Source: Prevotella aurantiaca JCM 15754 (GTDB lineage Bacteria; Bacteroidota; Bacteroidia; Bacteroidales; Bacteroidaceae). From it: 39,039 nt of DNA. Within the stretch, counting starts at the first letter, position 1. Every line of letters begins with the position of its first letter. This document shows positions 17,702 through 25,023 of the stretch, one piece after another. The position numbers were made by a program, and so were the translations under genes. The stretch spans positions 1 to 39,039 of the forward strand of contig NZ_BAKF01000022.1 of NCBI RefSeq assembly GCF_000614025.1, written 5' to 3'. The notes beneath the pieces are model-generated. The model saw only the letters and a list, made by a program, of their open reading frames with translations. It did not search any database and had not been told where the DNA came from.

Positions 17702-17944
17702 ATGAATAAAAAGAATTTAGCATTTAGCAAAATCAATTTCATATTGTTGGCTATCAGTGTTGCCATCGTAGTGCTTGGATTTATATTGATGAGTGGAAGC
17801 GGTTCTACAGAGACACAATATAATCCTGAAATATTCAGCGCAATGCGAATAAAGGTCGCTCCGGTAGTTACTTTCATAGGATTTGTTTCTATTATCGGCG
17901 CCATTATGTATCAACCAAAGCATAAAGACGAAACAGAAGAATAA
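17702..17944 (+). CDS. DUF3098 family small membrane protein
   Basis: An 80-residue protein with two transmembrane helices (about 12-31 and 52-70). A short loop between them contains the family hallmark YNPEIFSAMRIKVAPVVTFIGF. The tail is charged (QPKHKDETEE). This is the Bacteroidota DUF3098 family, usually found between ftsX and uppP as here. Its stop overlaps the uppP ATG by one base (TAATG), so translation is probably coupled. Function is unknown. Location suggests a helper in division or undecaprenyl-phosphate recycling, which is inference from position only. Confidence 0.88.
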   Translation: MNKKNLAFSKINFILLAISVAIVVLGFILMSGSGSTETQYNPEIFSAMRIKVAPVVTFIGFVSIIGAIMYQPKHKDETEE

Positions 17945-18759
17945 TGGACTTATTTCAAACAATTATTATCGCTATCGTTGAAGGATTAACAGAGTTCTTA
18001 CCAGTTTCTTCAACAGGACATATGATAATAACTCAACATTTATTAGGTGTAGAGCAGGGTAATCCTTTTGTTCATGCTTTTACTTTCATCATTCAGTTTG
18101 GAGCTATTCTTTCAGTTGTTTGTTTGTATTGGAAGAAGTTTTTTTCTTTTAAGCCTGAGATGTGGAAACTGTATGGATTGCTCATAATTGGTGTGCTACC
18201 AGCTGTTGTTGTAGGTCTAGCTGCAAAGAAAAGTGGCTTGCTCGACTGGCTGTTAGACTCTATTTGGGTGGTAGCAATAACACTTGTGGTAGGTGGAATC
18301 TTTATGCTTTTCTGCGATAATCTCTTTAATAAGGGTAAAGAAGAGAACGAAGTAACGCCTAAACGTGCGTTTCTTATTGGTTTGTTTCAATGTCTTTCGG
18401 TTATACCAGGTATGAGTCGTTCCATGTCTACCATTGTTGGTGGTATGGCAAATAAGCTTACGCGCCAGAAAGCAGCAGAGTTTTCGTTCTTCCTTGCCGT
18501 ACCAACGATGGCTGGCGCAACCATTCTTGATGTGTATGATATGATGAAAGGCGACGTAAATTGGGCTACAAGCGACAACCTTTTCTTGTTAGGTGTTGGT
18601 TGTCTGGTATCTTTTGTGGTTGCTATATTTGCCATGAAATGGTTTGTAAGCTTCCTTACGAAATATGGTTTTAAAGCTTTTGGCTGGTATCGCATCATTG
18701 TTGGTGTTATACTTTTAGCGATGTTGCTCTCTGGGGTGTCGCTGAATATGGTTGATTAA
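17944..18759 (+). CDS. uppP: Undecaprenyl-diphosphatase (BacA family)
   Basis: This integral membrane phosphatase dephosphorylates undecaprenyl pyrophosphate to recycle the wall and glycan carrier lipid; it also underlies bacitracin tolerance. The 271-residue protein has the first BacA motif at the start (EGLTEFLPVSSTGH, residues 13-26) and the second, PGMSRSMSTIVGGM, near residue 155. About seven or eight hydrophobic helices are visible. Length is standard. The first base of its ATG is the last base of the DUF3098 stop codon. It is followed after 25 bases by truB. Confidence 0.95.
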   Translation: MDLFQTIIIAIVEGLTEFLPVSSTGHMIITQHLLGVEQGNPFVHAFTFIIQFGAILSVVCLYWKKFFSFKPEMWKLYGLLIIGVLPAVVVGLAAKKSGLLDWLLDSIWVVAITLVVGGIFMLFCDNLFNKGKEENEVTPKRAFLIGLFQCLSVIPGMSRSMSTIVGGMANKLTRQKAAEFSFFLAVPTMAGATILDVYDMMKGDVNWATSDNLFLLGVGCLVSFVVAIFAMKWFVSFLTKYGFKAFGWYRIIVGVILLAMLLSGVSLNMVD

Positions 18760-18784
18760 CGATTATCCTTTCAGACAGAAACGT

Positions 18785-19492
18785 ATGAATTTCAAGGAAG
18801 GTGTTATAATTCCCATCGACAAACCATATGGAATAACAAGCTTTAAGGCTTTGGCGCATGTGCGATATCTGTGTTCTCAAGCTCAGGGAGGGCGTGTAAA
18901 GATTGGCCATGCAGGTACTCTCGATCCATTGGCTACTGGTGTTCTCATTCTTGCAACTGGGAAAAAGACAAAGCAAATAGAAACTTTGCAAACACATACA
19001 AAAGAGTATGTTGCCACAATACAGTTGGGAGCGACCACACCAAGTTACGATATGGAACACGAGGAAAGCGAAACTTTCCCCACTGAACATATCACAAGAG
19101 AGATGATAGAAACGGCTTTGAAGCAGTTTATCGGTGATATTGAGCAGGTACCACCTACTTACAGTGCAGTAAAAGTGAATGGACAACGTGCTTTTGACTA
19201 TCGAAGAAAAGGCGAAGACGTTGTTTTGAAGCCTAAAAAAATTAGGATTGATGAAATTGAAATTATCCACTTTGATGCTGATAAGATGCAACTCACATTG
19301 CGAGTTGTTTGTGGCAAAGGAACCTACATACGCGCATTGGCACGAGATTTAGGACGTGCTGTTAATAGTGGCGCCTATTTGGTGGCACTCCGACGTACCC
19401 AGGTCGGCGATATAAAAGTAGAAGAATGTATAAATTACGACCATTTCAATGAATGGTTGAACCAACAGAATATAGAAATTACAAATAAATGA
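18785..19492 (+). CDS. truB: tRNA pseudouridine(55) synthase
   Basis: TruB converts U55 in the T-loop of tRNAs to pseudouridine. The 235-residue protein carries the catalytic motif [14 protein letters not shown] with the nucleophile Asp at residue 47. It also has the start motif [34 protein letters not shown], and [15 protein letters not shown] near residue 180. I start at the ATG at 18785 because the only upstream in-frame start is a TTG overlapping the end of uppP. It lacks the long C-terminal PUA domain of the E. coli enzyme, which is normal for this phylum. Its TGA overlaps the queA ATG (ATGA). Confidence 0.95.
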   Translation: MNFKEGVIIPIDKPYGITSFKALAHVRYLCSQAQGGRVKIGHAGTLDPLATGVLILATGKKTKQIETLQTHTKEYVATIQLGATTPSYDMEHEESETFPTEHITREMIETALKQFIGDIEQVPPTYSAVKVNGQRAFDYRRKGEDVVLKPKKIRIDEIEIIHFDADKMQLTLRVVCGKGTYIRALARDLGRAVNSGAYLVALRRTQVGDIKVEECINYDHFNEWLNQQNIEITNK

Positions 19493-20676
19493 AGCTTTCG
19501 CAATTTAAGTTCAATCTGCCTAACGAGCAGGTAGCTTTGTATCCACATTCATCGGAACGAGTGTTAAATCGTGCTGATGGAACGAGTCAAATATTCAAAG
19601 TAACGCGTAGAGACGAAGCCCGTTTAATGGTTGTGCATAAGAAATCGGAAACGATAGAGATGTATAACAACGATAAGATTAAGGGAGAACCTACCGAAGA
19701 AGACTATATCCATTTTAAAGATGTAGTGGATTATTTTGATGAAGGTGACACCTTTATTTTCAATGATACTAAGGTTTTTCCAGCTCGTCTATATGGAACG
19801 AAGGAGAAAACCGATGCTAAAATAGAGGTATTTCTATTGCGAGAATTGAACCAAGAGATGCGCTTATGGGACGTTTTGGTAGAACCTGCTCGTAAGATAC
19901 GTATTGGTAATAAACTCTTCTTTGATGAATCGGGTTCTATGGTAGCTGAAGTGATTGATAATACTACGTCGCGTGGACGTACGCTTCGCTTCCTTTACGA
20001 TTGTTCACATGAAGAATTTAAGCGTGAACTATATGCTTTAGGTGAGGCTCCGTTACCTCGTTATATTATTGATAATCGTCCAAAAGCTGCGAACGAAGAC
20101 TTTGCGCATGCTGATGCAGATGATTTAGAAAACTTCCAGACGGTCTTTGCCAAGCATGAAGGTGCTGTTACTGCACCTGGAACTAACCTTCACTTCTCTG
20201 AACACCTTATGAAGATGATGGAGATAAAAGGTATTCATGCTGCTTTTATAACCTTACATTGTGGATTGGGCAACTTCCACGATATTGAGGTGGAAGACCT
20301 TACAAAGCATAAAATGGATTCTGAAGAGATGCATATCTCTGCTGAGGCTTGTAAGTTAGTGAATGAGACGAAAGCTGCAAATCATCGTGTATGTGCCGTA
20401 GGAGCAAGTGTTGTGAAAGCAACTGAAACTGCTGTCGGTACAGATGGTATGCTGAAGGAATATGATGGTTGGACAAATAAGTTTATCTTCCCACCTTATG
20501 ATTTTGGCTTGGCTGACTCTATGCTCGTTAATTTCTATCATCCGTATTCAACTTTATTGATGGAAACAGCAGCGTTTGGTGGTTATGACCTTATAATGGA
20601 AGCTTATGACAAGGCTGTTAAAGCAGGTTATAAGTTTGGTTGCTTTGGAGATGCATTGCTTATTCTGAACGATTAG
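19489..20676 (+). CDS. queA: S-adenosylmethionine:tRNA ribosyltransferase-isomerase
   Basis: QueA transfers and isomerises the ribosyl group of SAM onto 7-aminomethyl-7-deazaguanine in tRNA, giving epoxyqueuosine. The 395-residue protein has [11 protein letters not shown], then [42 protein letters not shown] and [46 protein letters not shown] and [27 protein letters not shown] complete it. It is longer than the 356-residue E. coli enzyme because of an insert at about residues 23-75 ([18 protein letters not shown] onward), which I believe is usual for this phylum. Start and stop overlaps show tight coupling with truB, so two tRNA-modification enzymes are made together. Confidence 0.96.
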   Translation: MKLSQFKFNLPNEQVALYPHSSERVLNRADGTSQIFKVTRRDEARLMVVHKKSETIEMYNNDKIKGEPTEEDYIHFKDVVDYFDEGDTFIFNDTKVFPARLYGTKEKTDAKIEVFLLRELNQEMRLWDVLVEPARKIRIGNKLFFDESGSMVAEVIDNTTSRGRTLRFLYDCSHEEFKRELYALGEAPLPRYIIDNRPKAANEDFAHADADDLENFQTVFAKHEGAVTAPGTNLHFSEHLMKMMEIKGIHAAFITLHCGLGNFHDIEVEDLTKHKMDSEEMHISAEACKLVNETKAANHRVCAVGASVVKATETAVGTDGMLKEYDGWTNKFIFPPYDFGLADSMLVNFYHPYSTLLMETAAFGGYDLIMEAYDKAVKAGYKFGCFGDALLILND

Positions 20677-20712
20677 TTCAGTATATAAAGGATTTAGAAA
20701 AGGCAAACAAAG

Positions 20713-21123
20713 ATGCAGCACACTGTGTATCTAGGGTTAGGGTCTAACCTTGGCAATCGAAAGGCAATCTTAAACGAAGCTATTTCCCTAATAGAGAATA
20801 GGGTAGGAGAGGTAATTAGAAAGTCATCTTTCCTTGAAACTGAGCCTTGGGGATTTGAAAGTCCTAATAAATTTATAAATGCTTGTGTATGTATAAATAC
20901 AAAACTTGCACCTCGTCAGCTATTAGAAGCCACACATGCGATTGAGAAAGAAATGGGACGTGCTCATAAAACCGTTAATCGAAAATATCAAGATCGTATT
21001 ATTGATATTGATATATTGATGATTGATGATTTTAAAATAAATGAGCCTGACTTTAAGGTGCCACATCCTCTAATGGAAGAACGAGAGTTTGTTATGATTC
21101 CTTTAAAGGAAATCCTTCCCTAA
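20713..21123 (+). CDS. folK: 6-hydroxymethyl-7,8-dihydropterin pyrophosphokinase (HPPK)
   Basis: HPPK moves pyrophosphate from ATP to 6-hydroxymethyl-7,8-dihydropterin, preparing it for dihydropteroate synthesis. The 136-residue protein has the ATP/pterin-site start YLGLGSNLGNR and the pterin loop ETEPWGFESPNKFINACV. The signature R95-x2-D98-x-D100 in DRIIDIDILMID and the PHPLMEEREFVMIPL end (H118) are also present. All key residues are there, so it should be active, in contrast to the shorter HPPK-like protein near 37.4 kb. It is the last gene of the ftsX operon, 36 bases after queA, and ends before a bidirectional terminator. Confidence 0.95.
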   Translation: MQHTVYLGLGSNLGNRKAILNEAISLIENRVGEVIRKSSFLETEPWGFESPNKFINACVCINTKLAPRQLLEATHAIEKEMGRAHKTVNRKYQDRIIDIDILMIDDFKINEPDFKVPHPLMEEREFVMIPLKEILP

Positions 21124-21163
21124 AATCAATTTTCCCACCTTATTATATATAAGGGGATAAAAT

Positions 21164-21203
21164 AAAAAAGGAGGCATATCAAATTCTGAATGTCTCCTTT
21201 TTA
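21164..21203. terminator. Bidirectional terminator between folK and the PqqD-like gene
   Basis: A-rich AAAAAGGAGGCA (about 21165-21176) pairs with TGTCTCCTTTTT (21191-21202), with one G-T pair. The plus strand ends in T and the minus strand also ends in T. The hairpin lies between the convergent stops at 21123 and 21212. Confidence 0.8.
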
Positions 21204-21211
21204 TATCTTCT

Positions 21212-21604
21212 TTAGCTAAATAGCTTCCTAAAGAATCCTTTTTTTTCCTTCTTTTCAGTTGTTTCGTTTACAGTAGTAGGTGTTTCTGAAAGTTCCGTAG
21301 ATGTATCTTCTACTTCAAGCACAGGTATATCATCACCTTCAAGAATTCCAGAAGCTCCCCATTGAGCTGTTAGTTTTGTAACATCAGCAGTTGCTGTAGC
21401 TTGGTCTACCTCGTATTCGTTTGTAAGAATATGTACCAAATCTGCTATGGTAAAACTTCCCATCTTTTGCGCTTCCTTCCAAAGAAAAGCCGAACTTTCA
21501 TTCATTGAGATGATATTACTGAAATCTATATTCTCTTCGCCTTCAGCTACTATAATATTTTCGCCACAAACTTGGCGAAGGTTGAAACCTATTTTTGTTT
21601 TCAT
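21212..21604 (-). CDS. PqqD-family (RiPP recognition element-like) protein
   Basis: A 130-residue protein whose first 92 residues match the PqqD fold: MKTKIGFNLRQVCGENIIVAEG, then ISMNESSAFLWKEAQ, then a helix-rich LVHILTNEYEVDQATATADVTKLTAQWGASGIL. PqqD-like domains bind the leader of a peptide and present it to modifying enzymes. The rest is unusual: a low-complexity acidic Thr/Glu linker (about 93-118), then a short basic-hydrophobic end (KKEKKGFFRKLFS) that might touch the membrane. It is the last gene of the cassette beginning with the sigma factor at 24368. No adjacent precursor peptide is visible, so the partner may be another cassette protein or encoded elsewhere. Confidence 0.8.
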   Translation of the reverse strand: MKTKIGFNLRQVCGENIIVAEGEENIDFSNIISMNESSAFLWKEAQKMGSFTIADLVHILTNEYEVDQATATADVTKLTAQWGASGILEGDDIPVLEVEDTSTELSETPTTVNETTEKKEKKGFFRKLFS

Positions 21605-21632
21605 TTCTTATAGTTTTTATTTATTATCCTAT

Positions 21633-22118
21633 TTAAATGACTCCGAAAAGTGGAATCCATATTTTTCGATAAACACCCAGTAGATAGCGTCGTATAGGTC
21701 TTAAACCTGTCCATATATAGCTATAATAGCGCCATTTTCTACCATCTGTACGGTCTAAGGTCGTTCGTCCCTTTCTATAGAAACCAATAACAGCACCTAC
21801 AATATCTTTCTTTTGACAATATTCTGGAGTAAGATTACCATCTCCTAATAAAGTAATAGCCTCTCCATCAATAGCAATAATGCGATGTAACACAAAGTTT
21901 TTAGGAGCTATTTCTGCCAAAACAGGATCACCAACATCAATTCTAGAAGGCTTTATAAACAAGGCTTTATCACGGCAATTTTCTAAGAAAGGGCGCATAG
22001 AATAGCCTCGTAAAGTAAGTGTCACAGTGTGTCCCTCGTTCAGCATTCTTACTATCTCTGGTAAGAAAACAGCATTCTCAAATTGAATTTTGGTTGTTTC
22101 TGTACTATTTGTGGGCAT
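21633..22118 (-). CDS. S24/S26-type peptidase with Ser-His dyad
   Basis: A 161-residue protein similar to the catalytic core of signal peptidases. The nucleophile motif is LRGYSMRPFL (S40, M41), followed by RDKALF. The general base seems to be a histidine in FVLHRIIAIDG (H78), not the lysine of ordinary bacterial signal peptidase I. LLGDGN (91-95) matches the GDN box. This Ser-His arrangement is that of the S26B (SipW/ER-like) group. There is no N-terminal membrane anchor; a basic aromatic C-terminus (RPIRRYLLGVYRKIWIPLF) might bind the membrane. It starts two bases after the kinase stop and is followed by the PqqD-like gene. The substrate is unknown. Confidence 0.75.
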   Translation of the reverse strand: MPTNSTETTKIQFENAVFLPEIVRMLNEGHTVTLTLRGYSMRPFLENCRDKALFIKPSRIDVGDPVLAEIAPKNFVLHRIIAIDGEAITLLGDGNLTPEYCQKKDIVGAVIGFYRKGRTTLDRTDGRKWRYYSYIWTGLRPIRRYLLGVYRKIWIPLFGVI

Positions 22119-22120
22119 CC

Positions 22121-23008
22121 TTATACTTTGCTTATAGCCTTACAACACACTTCAGCTGCCTCTTTATTAGGCAAACAATGCAATGTGTAGATTCCTGTTG
22201 TTTCTACAATCTTTGTTATGGTGTCGCAAACTGCATTATAAATATCAGAATCCCATTTCATACTTGAGCATGATGGAAGCAACGAAGCGAATGCTTGAAT
22301 AGGGGAGAGCTTGTCTACAGAATTGGTAGTAGCACGATCTATGCGCGTAATAGCACCTAATCTAGCTTTCACGTTCCTATAACAAGGAGTTTTTCCACTC
22401 CATGGACTACCGAAAATCCAAAACTCATTGTCAATATTTCGAATGATGGGATTGTCATCGTTCATAAGGTCAGAACCCTCAATGTGTCTTAGCCACATAC
22501 TTACTTGCGTAGATTTTCCGGTACCGCTCTTTGCTATGAATGCATAACCAAAGTTATTGTTACGAACTAATGAAGCATGTATCAATAGAGTTTGTTTGTA
22601 TGCACCAGCAAAAGCATATATCAACATGAGAGCATTATTCAGTCCAAAGCTACGCATATTGTAGTTACCATTGAGTGCACAACGGCAGTCTGAAAAGTCT
22701 TTATTAGTGATAAGCAAACAGCAATCAGCACCAGTTATATCCTTAATAATATATTGGTAGCCGCCATTTTCTAATTTATCTACAATTGTATCGCCGTTTC
22801 CCGTATCAAAATTACGTATGCGTTTTCTTTCTTCTTTGGGAACTGTTGATAATTGGTCGTAAACAGTCAGCTGAAAAAATAATTCTCCATCACATTCTTC
22901 CGTGCTAAATGGTGCAAACGAAGGCAATAATTTTATGCTGTTTTTTTTGCTTTCGGCAAAGATTATGCGGATATTTAGTTCTGCTATTTTAAAGTTGTAT
23001 GTTTGCAT
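22121..23008 (-). CDS. HprK-like serine kinase
   Basis: A 295-residue protein with an unassigned N-terminal half and a C-terminal HPr-kinase-like P-loop domain. The Walker A motif is AKSGTGKST (residues 159-167), preceded by LIHASLV (H144) as in HprK-like kinases. NDDNPIIR (D184-D185) is the likely metal/Walker B site, and GSPWSGKTP follows at about 200-208. True HprK regulates sugar uptake through HPr. Relatives lacking the HprK N-domain occur in peptide-modification clusters beside PqqD-like proteins, as here. The gene lies between an exported protein and the S26-type peptidase with gaps of 17 and 2 bases. I infer phosphorylation of a peptide or small molecule, but the substrate is not visible. 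Confidence 0.78.
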   Translation of the reverse strand: MQTYNFKIAELNIRIIFAESKKNSIKLLPSFAPFSTEECDGELFFQLTVYDQLSTVPKEERKRIRNFDTGNGDTIVDKLENGGYQYIIKDITGADCCLLITNKDFSDCRCALNGNYNMRSFGLNNALMLIYAFAGAYKQTLLIHASLVRNNNFGYAFIAKSGTGKSTQVSMWLRHIEGSDLMNDDNPIIRNIDNEFWIFGSPWSGKTPCYRNVKARLGAITRIDRATTNSVDKLSPIQAFASLLPSCSSMKWDSDIYNAVCDTITKIVETTGIYTLHCLPNKEAAEVCCKAISKV

Positions 23009-23025
23009 CTTATTTACAGCTTACC

Positions 23026-23493
23026 TTATTTTTCGATCTCTGTTGCAGCTTGTTGTCGTATTAAATCCTTTCTCAATTCATCGGGTAGTACTGTTTTAAA
23101 ACTAAATTGTGATGATGGAATTGAATTGATAATAAACTTTTGTTTTGCCTTTTTTGTGTACTTCTCTTGTAGTTGTAAATACTTTTTCATAGCTTGTTTT
23201 TGAGTTAAAGCATATACAACAAGACAAGTTGGATAGTTGCTTTTTGGCAGACTTTCCATATAATAGCGAAGTTGGTATGAATATTCTTCTCTGTTTACCA
23301 AGAAATGCGCTCGGTTATTTTCAATAAAAGCATCCACAGCTTGTATATCGGTGAAGTGTACAGTAGAGTCATTGAACGATGCTGAAAAGCCGAACATATA
23401 GACTTTTGCTGCTTTGTAAGAGTCTTTTGCTATTATGGTAGTTGTAAGACCGAATAGCATTACTGCTATTAAAACAAATTTGTAGTATTTCAT
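23026..23493 (-). CDS. Conserved exported protein of unknown function
   Basis: A 155-residue protein with a clear signal peptide (MKYYKFVLIAVMLFGLTTTIIAKD, cut near residue 22). The mature part starts KAAKVYMFGFSASFNDSTVHFTDIQAVD and has many basic and aromatic residues. One internal segment, YPTCLVVYALTQKQAMKKYLQLQEKYTKKAKQKF, is probably helical. I recall similar uncharacterised proteins in other Bacteroidota but know no function. It is 11 bases after the sigma-factor gene and 17 bases before the kinase, so it belongs to the same transcript. It could be the periplasmic partner or output of the cassette, which is inference. Confidence 0.75.
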   Translation of the reverse strand: MKYYKFVLIAVMLFGLTTTIIAKDSYKAAKVYMFGFSASFNDSTVHFTDIQAVDAFIENNRAHFLVNREEYSYQLRYYMESLPKSNYPTCLVVYALTQKQAMKKYLQLQEKYTKKAKQKFIINSIPSSQFSFKTVLPDELRKDLIRQQAATEIEK

Positions 23494-23504
23494 ATTCTCT
23501 GTTT

Positions 23505-24368
23505 TTATTTTCCTAAATATCCTTTTAACGAGTTGCTTTTCGCATTGTGGCGCAAACGTTTTATAGCCTTTTCTTTTAGTTGTCTAACACGCTCACGTGT
23601 CAGTCCTGTTTGTTCTCCAATCTCTTCAAGAGACATTTCTCGTTGATTAATACCAAAATATCCTCGAAGAATGATTTGCTCGCGCTCAGGTAATGCTATT
23701 AATGCTCGCTCAATCTCTTTTTTAAGTCCTTCTTCCAACAATTTTTCATCAGCAGATGGAGAATTCTTGTTGGGTAAAATATCAAGTAAATTACCTTCTT
23801 CGTTTGAAGTAATGGGAGCGTCCATTGATACTTTTTTCGTAATCATGGACATTAATTCCATTATTTTCTCTTTAGGTAAATCCACCTGTTCAGTCATTTC
23901 ATCAATACTTGGTAAACGTTGATGTTCTTGTTCGAACTGTTGAACAATTTTACGCAGTTTATGTATTGAACCCATTTGATTCATTGGTACACGAACAAGT
24001 CTACTTTGTTCAGAAATTGCTTGCATAATGCTTTGTCGAATCCACCATACAGCATACGAAATAAACTTAAACCCCCTTGTCTCATCGTATTTCTTGGCAG
24101 CCTTTATCAGTCCCAAATTTCCTTCGTTGATAAGATCGGATAAGGATAAGCCTTGATTCTGATACTGCTTTGCTACTGAGACGACAAATCGTAAATTGGC
24201 TTTCGTCAATTTTTCAAGAGCTTTCGTGTCGCCTTCTCTAATCTTCCGTGCTAACTCAATCTCCTCGTCTAAGCTCACAAGATCTTCGTGGCTTATATCT
24301 TGAAGATATTTCTCGAGTGCCGTACTTTCTCGATTTGTAATCGACTGGGTGATTTTCAGTTGTCTCAT
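23505..24368 (-). CDS. Sigma-70 family RNA polymerase sigma factor (RpoD type, 287 residues)
   Basis: A sigma factor of the short Bacteroidota RpoD class without a region 1.1 extension. Region 1.2 begins MRQLKITQSITNRESTALEKYLQDI. Regions 2.1-2.4 include ALEKLTKANLRFVVSVAKQYQNQGLSLSDLINEGNLGLIKAAKKYDETRGFKFISYAVWWIRQSIMQ. The region 4.2 helix-turn-helix is MSLEEIGEQTGLTRERVRQLKEKAIKRLR (about 242-270). Compared with the primary sigma I remember from this phylum, regions 2.4-3 differ (EQSRLVRVPMNQMGS, MSMITKKVSMDAPITSNEEG), so this may be a paralogue rather than the housekeeping factor. The rest of the genome would decide this. It heads the minus-strand cassette and has a canonical promoter. 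Confidence 0.92.
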   Translation of the reverse strand: MRQLKITQSITNRESTALEKYLQDISHEDLVSLDEEIELARKIREGDTKALEKLTKANLRFVVSVAKQYQNQGLSLSDLINEGNLGLIKAAKKYDETRGFKFISYAVWWIRQSIMQAISEQSRLVRVPMNQMGSIHKLRKIVQQFEQEHQRLPSIDEMTEQVDLPKEKIMELMSMITKKVSMDAPITSNEEGNLLDILPNKNSPSADEKLLEEGLKKEIERALIALPEREQIILRGYFGINQREMSLEEIGEQTGLTRERVRQLKEKAIKRLRHNAKSNSLKGYLGK

Positions 24369-24396
24369 CTGTAAGGTTGATTGACATTAGGATGGA

Positions 24397-24428
24397 CAAA
24401 TTTACATAAAATCAACGAGTTGAGCAAA
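24397..24428 (-). promoter_or_regulatory. Bacteroidota promoter for the sigma-factor cassette
   Basis: On the minus strand TTTG (24428-24425) is followed after 20 bases by TAAATTTG (24404-24397). Transcription would begin near 24390, about 22 bases before the ATG. This is the only clear promoter upstream of the five-gene unit 24368-21212. Confidence 0.75.
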
Positions 24429-24525
24429 GAAATATAGAATAATCTATGATTTTAACGCCTTTTTAGAAGAGTTATGTCAGTTCTACCTTTATATAATAAA
24501 ATTGTTTACTCTTCATATATTCCAT

Positions 24526-25023
24526 TTATTTCCGTTTTACAATTTGTATTCCCACATCACTTATTCCTGGTAGTTGCTCCTTACTCATGATATGGCGCAC
24601 AGAAACATGAAGAGAATCGTTGTTCTGTAAGGAGAAAAGGGCAATGCGTTGTTCAATTTCACTTGTTGTAATACCTCGTTTCCCAACTAACCTACCATCA
24701 TCATTTATGATGTTACAGATTACAGTATCCTGGTAACTATTACTTGTTTGTTTCTTTTTTTGTTTATGTATTACGGTGCGTTCTATGATGAGCGTAATAC
24801 TTTTATATGGATAGCTTTGGAATGCCCTAATCCCTAAGTCCATATTATACATTCCTTCCTCTTGGCAAGGAATGTTGAACGTTACCGTGTCGTTTCGTTT
24901 CCATCCATCACTTGGCAAAGATTTATAGCTGTCGTATGTACGAGCATCATTACACGCTATCGCTGCTATGACAACGATAAATAATGTAATGATATGCGAA
25001 AAGGAAAGTAGCTTCCTATTCAT
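24526..25023 (-). CDS. gldH: GldH-family lipoprotein
   Basis: A 165-residue lipoprotein precursor: basic start (MNRKLLSFSH), hydrophobic core, and a cysteine at about residue 24 in the lipobox-like IAAIACND. The mature part contains KSLPSDGWKRNDTVTFNIP and GMYNMDLGIRAFQSYPYKSITLIIERTV, which match GldH of gliding flavobacteria. Relatives occur in non-gliding Bacteroidota too, so gliding should not be assumed. I start at the ATG at 25023, which overlaps the end of ricT by eight bases; the frame continues upstream without a signal peptide, and the ATG fits the lipoprotein start. It is the third gene of holB-ricT-gldH. Confidence 0.85.
   Translation of the reverse strand: MNRKLLSFSHIITLFIVVIAAIACNDARTYDSYKSLPSDGWKRNDTVTFNIPCQEEGMYNMDLGIRAFQSYPYKSITLIIERTVIHKQKKKQTSNSYQDTVICNIINDDGRLVGKRGITTSEIEQRIALFSLQNNDSLHVSVRHIMSKEQLPGISDVGIQIVKRK

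Noticed and set aside
21212..24368. Ordinary HPr-kinase carbon-control locus
   Set aside because: No HPr or PTS genes are near, and the partners (PqqD-like, S26-type peptidase) point to peptide handling instead.
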